Assembly (NCBI GenBank): GCA_947475875.1
Contig: CANJME010000010.1
Location: forward strand, 37,615-101,614
Origin: Caulobacteraceae bacterium
Lineage (GTDB): Bacteria > Pseudomonadota > Alphaproteobacteria > Caulobacterales > Caulobacteraceae
Direction of reading: 5' to 3'
Length of the DNA: 64,000 bases
Position numbers and translations under genes: made by a program. A model generated the notes under the pieces. It worked only from the letters and a program-made list of their open reading frames with translations. It searched no databases and was not told the DNA's origin. Below are positions 57,922-64,000 of this stretch, one piece after another (positions within the stretch are counted from its first letter, which is position 1; the number at the start of each line of letters is the position of its first letter).

Positions 57922-57936
57922 TCACCTTTCGGGTGA
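57922..57936 (-). promoter_or_regulatory. Hairpin pairing the cspA ribosome binding site
   Basis: Read on the minus strand TCACC-CGAAA-GGTGA, a perfect five-base stem with a five-base loop. The right arm is the Shine-Dalgarno sequence (AAAGGTGA), ending six bases before the ATG. When folded it would hide the ribosome site, a layout expected of a translational switch that opens under certain conditions. Confidence 0.5.
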
Positions 57937-57947
57937 TTAGTGTTCAC

Positions 57948-57968
57948 TCGGCCCCCGATTGGGGCCGA
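57948..57968 (-). promoter_or_regulatory. Upstream hairpin in the cspA leader
   Basis: Eight-base stem TCGGCCCC / GGGGCCGA with a five-base loop (AATCG on the minus strand). It lies 33 bases before the cspA start, next to the hairpin that holds the ribosome site. It may stabilise the leader or act with it; no T-run follows. Confidence 0.5.
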
Positions 57969-58130
57969 TGATCAAATTTTCGGAGAGGGTCGATTGTAGC
58001 TCGGGGGCTCGATCCGAAGACAGAACGTTGGAGAGCAGCCGAACCTTAGCGAATTTCGATGGATGTTCTTGGCACGTCCCGTCGCAATACGCAAACAATA
58101 TTTGGCCGCGAGCTGGTTAATCACCGGGAT

Positions 58131-58940
58131 TTACAGCGAAATCTCGAATCTCAGGCCGTCATAGGCCGGCTCCACCCCGTCCGGCAGCTTGGCCCGAAGC
58201 GTCTCATAGTCCATGTCGATGTGCAGGTTGGTCAGGATCGCGCGCCTGGGGCGCACGCGCCAGATCCACTCCAGAGTCCGCTCCAGGTGGGCGTGGGTCG
58301 GGTGAGGCGTTTCGCGCAGAGCATCGACGATCCACACGTCCGTCCCCCGCAAGATCTCGAAGGAGGCATCCGGCAGCCCGGCCACATCGCTGGAATAGGA
58401 CACCGGCCCGAACCGGAAGCCCAGCGAGATGATGTCGCCGTGCTCCTGCTCGAAGCCGATCACCGGAATATCCCCCGAGGGGCCATGCACCGACCACCCC
58501 TCCCCCGGCTCCGGCATGCCCATGTCCTCGGCGATGGCGGGATAATATTCTGCATTTTCAAAGATGTAGCCGAATCGGCGATGGACGATGCCAGCCGTCC
58601 GCCGGTCCATGAAGACCGGCACGCGCCGTCGGTGGCGCAAGGCGAAGGCGCGAATATCATCCAGGCCATGCAGCTGGTCGGCGTGGTCGTGGGTGAGCAG
58701 CACGGCGTCCAGCCTTTTGGCCCCGGCCCCCGATGTCTGGCGCACCAGGTCGGGCGAGGTGTCGATCAGGACCGTGGTTTCGTTGGCAGCGTCTGCGCCC
58801 TTGCGCCGGACCAGCAGCGAACAGCGGGTGCGGCGGTTGAGCGGATTGGAAGGATCACAGACACCCCAGTTTCCATCGGCCCTCGGCACCCCGCCGGACG
58901 AGCCGCAGCCCAGGATCGTGACTTCAAGAATTCCGCTCAT
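58131..58940 (-). CDS. MBL-fold metallohydrolase (PhnP/RNase Z-like)
   Basis: A 269-residue metallo-beta-lactamase-fold hydrolase. The metal motif is LLTHDHADQLHGLDD; further ligands are in the C-terminal half. The N-terminal TILGCGSSGGVPRADG is typical of the PhnP-like group that follows tatD in alphaproteobacteria. The substrate is unknown but phosphodiester bonds are likely. It overlaps the tatD stop by four bases. Confidence 0.87.
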   Translation of the reverse strand: MSGILEVTILGCGSSGGVPRADGNWGVCDPSNPLNRRTRCSLLVRRKGADAANETTVLIDTSPDLVRQTSGAGAKRLDAVLLTHDHADQLHGLDDIRAFALRHRRRVPVFMDRRTAGIVHRRFGYIFENAEYYPAIAEDMGMPEPGEGWSVHGPSGDIPVIGFEQEHGDIISLGFRFGPVSYSSDVAGLPDASFEILRGTDVWIVDALRETPHPTHAHLERTLEWIWRVRPRRAILTNLHIDMDYETLRAKLPDGVEPAYDGLRFEISL

Positions 58941-59716
58941 GGTCTTGGAATACCGTCGAAAAGATCAAAGAAGGCTTGTTCGGTGCGCTCTTCCGCTTCG
59001 GCCAAGGACCAGCCCCTGATATCGGCCAGTTTCGCCAGGATGTGCGGCAGATAGGCCGGCTCGTTGCGCCGCCCCCGCATGGGAACGGGCGCGAGATAGG
59101 GACAGTCGGTCTCGATGATAATGCGATCAGCCGGCATTTCGGCGATCACCGCGCGCACATCCTCCGCGGCCCGGAAAGTGGCGATGCCGGAGACCGAAAA
59201 CCACGCGCCAAGCCTTGTGCAGCGAGCGGCCAGCTCCGCCCCGCTGGTGTAGCAATGCATGATCAGTTTGAAGGCCCCCTGCCCCATCTCGTCCTCGAGG
59301 ATATCGCCCATCACCGAGTCAGCTTCGCGGGTATGGACGACCAGCGGCAGGCCGGTGCGGCGCGCGGCGGCGGCGTGCTGACGGAAAATCTGGATCTGAA
59401 CATCCCTGGGGCTGAGGTCGTAGTGGAAGTCGAGCCCGCATTCGCCGATGCCAACCACCTTTGGCCGGCGCGCCAATTCACACAAGGTATCGGCGTCAAG
59501 TGATCGATTTTCCTTGGCTTCGTGCGGGTGAGTGCCGACCGTGCACCAGATGTCGTCGTGGGCCATGGCGACAGCATGGACGGCGTCAAAGGAACTCACC
59601 TTGTCGCATATGGTCAGCATCAGCCCGACACCGGCCTCGCGCGCCCGGGCGATCACCTCGGCCTGATCCTCGGCGAACTGCAGTGCATGCAGATTGACGT
59701 GGCTGTCGATGAGCAA
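58937..59716 (-). CDS. tatD: TatD-family hydrolase with altered metal motif
   Basis: A 259-residue metal-dependent nuclease. I chose TTG 59716, which gives MLIDSHVN; the frame is open further upstream into holB. Other TatD residues are present: GIGECGLDFHYD, VVHTREA, IMHCYTSG and ETDCPYLAP. The N-terminal HxH metal motif of the family (DSHCHLD) here reads DSHVNLH, so the second His is Asn. This may be characteristic of Caulobacteraceae, from recall. It follows holB by four bases. Confidence 0.88.
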   Translation of the reverse strand: MLIDSHVNLHALQFAEDQAEVIARAREAGVGLMLTICDKVSSFDAVHAVAMAHDDIWCTVGTHPHEAKENRSLDADTLCELARRPKVVGIGECGLDFHYDLSPRDVQIQIFRQHAAAARRTGLPLVVHTREADSVMGDILEDEMGQGAFKLIMHCYTSGAELAARCTRLGAWFSVSGIATFRAAEDVRAVIAEMPADRIIIETDCPYLAPVPMRGRRNEPAYLPHILAKLADIRGWSLAEAEERTEQAFFDLFDGIPRP

Positions 59717-59720
59717 GGGA

Positions 59721-60689
59721 TCAGGCCCTCGCGGCCTGGCGAAGCTGATCGAGCACCGTCCAGAACACATCGGCCCGGTCGAGATTGAGCCCCTCGGCCT
59801 CGCGCGGCGCGCGGATCAGCTGCTCCCAGGCCACGGCCCAGCGATCGAGTCCCGCGGTTTCACCCGCCAGCGCCGAGCGCATTGACATCCCGTGCACCTG
59901 ATCGGCCAGGCGCTCGAACAAGAGGTTGAAGCGACTGGCGCCATCTCCGCCACGGAATCCCTCCGCCAACCCCAGCATCAGCGCCTCATCCCGCTCCGGC
60001 AGAGCCCGGAGGATTTCATGGGCAGTGCGGTCCATCTCGATGGCCCCTTGATCGGCGAGGGATAGAGCCCGCCCCGGCCCGCCGTGGGCCATGGCCGCTA
60101 GAAGACCAGCGTCATGCTCGTCCGCCGCGCCACGTTCGACCAGGAAGGCCGCGACGTCCGTCTCCGCCCACGGCGCAAAGGCCAGCCTGCGGCAGCGCGA
60201 GCGGATGGTGGCCAGGAGCTTGCCGGGCGAATTGGAAATCAGGAACAGCACGCCTCGCTCCGGCGGCTCTTCCAGGATTTTCAGCACAGCGTTGGCGGCA
60301 TTGATGTTGAGGTCGTCGGCGGTATCGATGATCGCCACCCGGTACTGCGCCATGGCCGGCGCCTTGGAGAAGAACTCCGGCAATTGCCGTGCTTCGTCCA
60401 CCGGAATGGACCGGCGGGTCTTTCCATCCGGGCTTTCGAGGTCGAGCACCATCAAGTCGGGATGCGAGCGGGCGGCGACGAGGCGGCTGATCGGATCCTG
60501 TTCCGAGCCTGCGTCCAGCGCGCCGAGCAGTTGCCGCGCCGCGCGATAGGCGAATGTCGCCTTGCCGACGCCTTCAGGGCCGGTCAGCAGCCAGGCATGA
60601 TGCAGCCGCCCCCGCGACAGCGCGGTCTCGAAGTCCGCCTGCGCCGCCTCGGCCCCCTTCAGCGCATAGGTTTCGCGGGGATGGCTCAC
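59721..60689 (-). CDS. holB: DNA polymerase III subunit delta prime
   Basis: Clamp-loader subunit, 322 residues from GTG 60689. The N-terminus reads SHPRETYALKGAEAAQADFE, with LLTGPEGVGKATFAYRAA (P-loop-like), VDEARQLPEFFSKAP, NAANAVLKILEEPPERGVLFL and SRCRRL motifs. The frame is open far upstream, but that part lies over tmk and is not family-like. It overlaps tmk by four bases (GTGA). Confidence 0.93.
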   Translation of the reverse strand: MSHPRETYALKGAEAAQADFETALSRGRLHHAWLLTGPEGVGKATFAYRAARQLLGALDAGSEQDPISRLVAARSHPDLMVLDLESPDGKTRRSIPVDEARQLPEFFSKAPAMAQYRVAIIDTADDLNINAANAVLKILEEPPERGVLFLISNSPGKLLATIRSRCRRLAFAPWAETDVAAFLVERGAADEHDAGLLAAMAHGGPGRALSLADQGAIEMDRTAHEILRALPERDEALMLGLAEGFRGGDGASRFNLLFERLADQVHGMSMRSALAGETAGLDRWAVAWEQLIRAPREAEGLNLDRADVFWTVLDQLRQAARA

Positions 60690-61315
60690 AGCGAAAAGCG
60701 CGCCTTCACCGCGTCGGCGATCCGCGCCGCGACGTCGCCGATCGGCCCTTGAGCGTCGATCACATGGCAGCGCTCGGGCTCTCGAGCGGCGATATCCAGA
60801 AAGGCCTGGCGCAGGGCTTCGTGAAAGGCGCGCCCTTTGCTCTCGAACCGCCCCTCGCCCTCGCCGCGTGATTGGGCCCGGGCCAGGCCCGCATCGACCG
60901 GCAAATCGAGAACCAGGGTCAGATTGGGGGAAAGTCCGGCCAGCACGTGGTCTTCCAGGGCCCGGATCATGGCCGGATCGGCCCCGCCGGCGACGCCCTG
61001 ATAGGCCCTCGTGGAATCGGCAAACCGGTCGCAGATCACCCAGGCGCCGCGCGCTAGCGAAGGCTCGATCACCCGCTCGATGTGATCCCGCCGGGCGGCG
61101 TACATCAGCAGGGTCTCGGTCTGGGCCGACCACTTTTCCGCCGGCCCGTTGACCAGCAGGGCGCGGATCGCCTCGGCGCCCGGTGAGCCGCCCGGCTCGC
61201 GGGTGACCACCACCTCGCTGGCAAACGGGCGAAGGAACTCGGCCAGGCGGGCGATCTGGGTGGATTTACCCGTCCCCTCGCCACCTTCCAGAGTGATGAA
61301 ATTTCCGCGCGTCAT
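60686..61315 (-). CDS. tmk: Thymidylate kinase
   Basis: Phosphorylates dTMP to dTDP. The 209-residue product has the P-loop ITLEGGEGTGKSTQIARLAE, the VVVTREPGGSPGAE motif, the DRFADSTRAYQGVAGG signature and a lid with RGEGEGRFE. It sits between rlpA and holB; a D-alanyl-D-alanine carboxypeptidase gene that often lies between rlpA and tmk in this class is absent. Confidence 0.95.
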   Translation of the reverse strand: MTRGNFITLEGGEGTGKSTQIARLAEFLRPFASEVVVTREPGGSPGAEAIRALLVNGPAEKWSAQTETLLMYAARRDHIERVIEPSLARGAWVICDRFADSTRAYQGVAGGADPAMIRALEDHVLAGLSPNLTLVLDLPVDAGLARAQSRGEGEGRFESKGRAFHEALRQAFLDIAAREPERCHVIDAQGPIGDVAARIADAVKARFSL

Positions 61316-61360
61316 GCCCCGCCACTTTGGCGCGTTCGGGGCTCAGCGCAAGGCGAAGCG

Positions 61361-62350
61361 TCAGGGGCGCAGCACCTTGGCGCCGGAAAAACCACGGGTG
61401 ATGACCTGACGCTGCAGAGCGGCGGCCGCGGCCTGGTCGGGCGCGATGATGACCACCTGATAGACCACCGCCCCATCCTGACGGATTAGCCGGATTTGAG
61501 GCGCGCCCGCGCTGGTCAGCCGCCGCGCTGCTTGCTCGGCGCCGCCAAGTTCGGGCCAGGTTCCGGCTTGCACCGCCCATCCCTGACCCACCGCCACGGC
61601 TGACGGCGGACGCCCCGGTTGCGACGCGGGAACTGGATCGTCCGCCAGGTTAGCCGCCAGAACGCCGTCGGCAGGCGCATCGGCGAACTGAACCTCCTGA
61701 AAGTCCGGTTGGGGCGGGGGCAGCGCCATCGGCGGGGTCGCGGGAACGGCGACCGGCGCAGGCACGCCCGGACGTCTTGGCACGCCGCGCGCTTCAGCGA
61801 TCTGGGTCTCGGTCACCGCCGGCGCCGCTCCAATGTAACGGACGCGCACCCGTGCGAGCCCCGGGCGCAACACGCCCAGCTCGTCAGCCGCCTGCTTCGA
61901 CAGGTCGATGATGCGGCCGTCGACGAAGGGGCCGCGGTCGTTGACCCGCACCGTCAGTCTCTTGCCATTGTCGAGGTTGGTCACCTCCACCAACGATGGC
62001 AGCGGCAGGGTTTTGTGGGCGGCCGAGACCTCGTTCATGTCGAAGACCTCCCCGTTGGCGGTAGGCAGGCCCTGAAAGGCCTCGCCGTACCAGGATGCGG
62101 TCCCGGTCTCGTCATAGTCCGGCTGGTCGGCCGGCGTGTACCACTGACCACGAACTTCGTAAGGGCGGCCGATCTTTGGCACAGCGGCGATCTCGCCGTC
62201 GCGTGACTGAGGCGCCGTCGCGCGGGCAGACGCAGGCGGCAGACGGGTGTCGAGTGGCGCGCTCGCCAGGCTCGTGCAGGCGGCCAGCGGCAGCAACACC
62301 GGCGCGGCGACAGCCCCCAAGGCCCAATGTCTCGATGAAACCCTCAACAT
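61361..62350 (-). CDS. rlpA: RlpA-like septal lytic transglycosylase lipoprotein with SPOR domain
   Basis: A 329-residue lipoprotein: signal with lipobox LPLAAC, then a double-psi beta-barrel domain (GTASWYGEAFQGLPTANGE, with SAAHKTLPLPSLVEVTNL and RVNDRGPFVDGRIIDLS). A Pro-rich linker leads to a C-terminal SPOR domain (QAGTWPELGGAEQAARRL) that binds denuded peptidoglycan at the septum. ATG 62350 gives the signal peptide; the upstream open frame is not family-like. It heads the rlpA-tmk-holB-tatD-MBL operon. Confidence 0.92.
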   Translation of the reverse strand: MLRVSSRHWALGAVAAPVLLPLAACTSLASAPLDTRLPPASARATAPQSRDGEIAAVPKIGRPYEVRGQWYTPADQPDYDETGTASWYGEAFQGLPTANGEVFDMNEVSAAHKTLPLPSLVEVTNLDNGKRLTVRVNDRGPFVDGRIIDLSKQAADELGVLRPGLARVRVRYIGAAPAVTETQIAEARGVPRRPGVPAPVAVPATPPMALPPPQPDFQEVQFADAPADGVLAANLADDPVPASQPGRPPSAVAVGQGWAVQAGTWPELGGAEQAARRLTSAGAPQIRLIRQDGAVVYQVVIIAPDQAAAAALQRQVITRGFSGAKVLRP

Positions 62351-62384
62351 GCCGTCAGTATGAACGGAAGGCTTTGCCGCCGGG

Positions 62385-62657
62385 TTAAAGGTGTGGCGGA
62401 CGGGGTGTCCGCCATACATGCTTCAGGCCCACCCGGTCGGTTATAACCTGATCGTCGGTGAACCTGCGGCGCGTGAACCGGATCTTCTCCAGCCCACCGT
62501 CTGGCTCGCTTACACCCCAGTCTATCAACCGCCAGTCTGAGCCACTTCCGCTCTCCCAGTGGTGTAGGTGCCTGAGCCTTCCGAAGACGCCCTCCCGGTT
62601 CGAGCAGGCTGGCAAAATGAAAGGCGCAGAGCGTTGGCCAATACCGTCCATGTCCAT
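62385..62657 (-). CDS. Small uncharacterised CDS with good ribosome site
   Basis: A 90-residue frame on the minus strand with AAGGAG placed seven bases before ATG 62657. The product has no signal peptide or membrane segment, and contains WRLIDWGVSEPDGGLEKIRF and a basic end. I do not recognise a family. It lies in a stretch between rlpA and the nuclease with no other clear gene. The ribosome site is the main support. Confidence 0.45.
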   Translation of the reverse strand: MDMDGIGQRSAPFILPACSNREGVFGRLRHLHHWESGSGSDWRLIDWGVSEPDGGLEKIRFTRRRFTDDQVITDRVGLKHVWRTPRPPHL

Positions 62658-62853
62658 CGGGTAGCTCCTTCAGCAAACGCATCCTCGCGTACACACAATG
62701 CTGGGATGGCGTTCTGAGAGCCGTCAAGGGAAGGGTAAATGCGATCCAGATGCCGACTGCTGGAAGGCTGGTGCTCGGCTCATGATTACACGCCGCGCTT
62801 AACACCATGGCTAAGGTAGGCGATGCCGCCCGCTGGGAGTACCCATAACCGCA

Positions 62854-63285
62854 ATGCGAACCACGCTCATACTGGCAGCCTTCTTCGTCCTGTGTGCGTC
62901 TGGTGCGCACGCTGATCCCTGCACGGCCCCTGTGACGGGCTACAAGGCTGGCGCGGTGGTTACCGGTGCCGTTCGCTATGTCGGTGATGCTGACAGCCTC
63001 TGTATCGGGCAAGGCTCGGACCCCAAGACATGGATCGAGATCAGGTTGGCCGACTTCTATGGCCCTGAGCTTAACGCCGCCGGAGGCAGGGCTGCGAAAC
63101 AGACTCTGGTTGATCTGACTAAAGGCAAGGAAGCCGTCTGCACCGTCAGACAAAGCGACCGAGGGGCTAAGACCTACAGCTACGACCGGCTTATCGCGCA
63201 ATGCCGGATAGACGGTGCCAGCCTAGGCGACCTTATGCGGGGCGCCGATGTTAAAGAAGGCGGGAACGGGAGATCTACCCGCTAA
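62854..63285 (+). CDS. Secreted SNase-like nuclease
   Basis: A 143-residue protein with a signal peptide (TLILAAFFVLCASGAHA) and a staphylococcal-nuclease-like domain: VGDADSLCIG, then EIRLADFYGPELN and YDRLIAQCRIDG, which place Arg, Glu and Arg where the family has its catalytic residues. It is short for the family at the C-terminus. The surrounding DNA differs in base composition from the rest of the window and ends at an IS element, which fits a transferred gene. Confidence 0.7.
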   Translation: MRTTLILAAFFVLCASGAHADPCTAPVTGYKAGAVVTGAVRYVGDADSLCIGQGSDPKTWIEIRLADFYGPELNAAGGRAAKQTLVDLTKGKEAVCTVRQSDRGAKTYSYDRLIAQCRIDGASLGDLMRGADVKEGGNGRSTR

Positions 63286-63452
63286 CCGGCTAAATATCAA
63301 CCCTAGATCAGGCCCGCTCTCCGTTAGATCCGGACCCCGCCTGTCTCAAATGTTCTGACGACGTACAATGGCTGCTGAACTAACTAATAGGAGTGAAGGA
63401 CAACGGGCGGGCTTCACAAAGTGCGCATGACCTCTTTTTCAATTCACGAAAT

Positions 63453-63815
63453 CTATCTAGTAACCAAGTTACATCTCTTCTGAATTCCAACCGCATTTAG
63501 AGCGTCATATTCACCCTTTAAACGGGAAAGTTCAGCCTTGTGATCCTCCGAGGCAAGAAAGAACAGGGCCGGCCAAAATAGTATAAGTCCGACGCCCATA
63601 TACACTTTGTCATCGCTAGCTTTTTTATCTTGAGCCCCAGAAACAGCTCTCACTTGACCAGCAACTGAAACCATCTGCGCTTCAATTTGCGCACAATCAT
63701 ACGATGCGAATTGTGCAGGCGAAACGAAACTCGATGTGATGTTATCAGAGCTTGTCGCGCAGGACGAAACAACGGAGCCGCACAAAAATATGCAAATAAG
63801 CTGCCTGTTTATCAT
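63453..63815 (-). CDS. Small lipoprotein, AT-rich
   Basis: A 120-residue product with a lipoprotein signal peptide (LICIFLCGSVVSSC, Cys at about 19) and one membrane-like stretch (MGVGLILFWPALFFLA) followed by a coiled-coil-like helix (SEDHKAELSRLKGEYDALNA). A purine-rich GGGGAAATATC precedes ATG 63815. The local base composition is much less GC-rich than elsewhere in the window. I do not recognise a named family. Confidence 0.6.
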   Translation of the reverse strand: MINRQLICIFLCGSVVSSCATSSDNITSSFVSPAQFASYDCAQIEAQMVSVAGQVRAVSGAQDKKASDDKVYMGVGLILFWPALFFLASEDHKAELSRLKGEYDALNAVGIQKRCNLVTR

Positions 63816-63852
63816 GATATTTCCCCGTCCAATATAATCACTGGATAATCAC

Positions 63853-64000
63853 TGTGACGTGACCCCCTGAAACTCCTCCAGAAATAATTAGAGTCCGGCC
63901 CATGGAGAGAAGGGACGGACGGATGAGGAAATCGAGGTTTACCGAGGAGCAGATCATCGCGGTCCTGCGCGAGCAGGAGGCGGGTGTTGGGACGGCGGAG
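63853..64000 (+). mobile_element. Left end of an IS3-family insertion sequence (partial)
   Basis: The element runs off the window. Its left end is probably the TGTGACGTGACCCCCTGAAA region at 63853 onward, typical of IS3-group terminal repeats in starting with TG. A tandem 11-base near-repeat (ATAATCACTGG, then ATAATCACTGT) lies just outside or at the edge (63834-63855). The transposase orfA begins at 63923. The right end cannot be seen. Confidence 0.65.
63923..64000 (+). CDS. IS3-family transposase OrfA (partial, 5' end)
   Basis: The first 26 residues (MRKSRFTEEQIIAVLREQEA...) match the N-terminal helix-turn-helix of IS3-family OrfA proteins. The frame is open to the window edge at 64000. 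In these elements orfA and orfB are joined by programmed frameshift to give the transposase. Confidence 0.85.
   Translation, partial: MRKSRFTEEQIIAVLREQEAGVGTAE

Noticed and set aside
60690..61133. N-terminal extension of holB to 61133
   Set aside because: The extra residues overlap tmk in another frame and are Arg/Gly-rich; family similarity begins at the GTG at 60689.
62344..63201. A 285-codon open frame on the minus strand
   Set aside because: It runs antisense over the SNase-like gene, which has a signal peptide and catalytic-type residues. No ribosome site or family was seen for the long frame.

Overview
The window is a dense, GC-rich chromosomal segment of an alphaproteobacterium. It is most likely a member of the Caulobacteraceae (Caulobacter/Phenylobacterium-like). 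The evidence is the gene content and order: secG-pyrG-eno-ftsB-pdhABC-lipA-ratA-pncC; ispD/ispF-dusB-ntrB-ntrC-ntrY-ntrX-dat-hfq-hflX; rpoZ-rsh-pyrE-pdxJ-acpS-lepB-rnc-era-recO; and rlpA-tmk-holB-tatD. An E1-beta subunit carrying its own lipoyl domain, the ntrYX pair and a single bifunctional RSH enzyme also fit this group. No rRNA, tRNA or CRISPR array was recognised. The taxonomic call is inference from synteny and composition.

Layout. 1-10974 (+): protein export (secG), CTP synthase, three tandem cysteine-cluster (YkgJ-like) paralogs, L32, a lipoprotein, enolase, ftsB and the pyruvate dehydrogenase genes, with two small genes nested between pdhB and pdhC. 11021-13564 (-): an acyl-ACP-synthetase-like ligase and a lipoprotein hydrolase, sitting where lpd might be expected. 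13641-18035: lipA, ratA-like, pncC (-), and a membrane protein fused to a spermidine-synthase-like domain. 18286-19427 (-): ispD-ispF. 19519-29248 (+): dusB, the two nitrogen-type two-component systems, D-amino acid aminotransferase, hfq and hflX. 30037-32899 (+): rpoZ, rsh and a small membrane protein. 32896-38882 (-): a sulfate uptake cluster (cysA, cysW, cysT, sbp, an OprO/P-type porin) and an Rrf2 regulator. 38964-49310 (+): pyrE, pdxJ, acpS, three signal peptidase I genes, rnc, era, recO, an ACT-domain protein, parC and two small genes. 49267-53807 (-): two glycosyltransferases and an ApbE-DUF2271 fusion with a PepSY membrane protein. 54073-57157 (+): a DUF885 protein and an unusual low-GC gene. 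57235-62350 (-): a lipoprotein, a cold shock gene with a structured leader, and the rlpA-tmk-holB-tatD-MBL operon. 62385-64000: a compositionally different tail with a secreted nuclease, small genes and the start of an IS3-family element.

Most of the window is core metabolism and information processing, and many genes are translationally coupled by ATGA/GTGA overlaps. The less ordinary observations are: palindromic repeats whose stems covary while the flanks stay fixed, placed inside the coding sequence of pdhB; another repeat family read in frame in era; a 29-base inverted repeat pair near ispF; NtrC without the GAFTGA sigma54-contact loop; three-fold tandem duplications of ykgJ-like genes and of lepB; a perfect terminator-like hairpin inside the 5' end of rsh; an identical 14-base box upstream of the sulfate transporter and of the porin; and a hairpin that pairs the cold-shock ribosome binding site. 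I found no clear defence system or wholly new multi-gene system. The ApbE-DUF2271/PepSY pair and the YkgJ trio are the nearest candidates for under-described biology.
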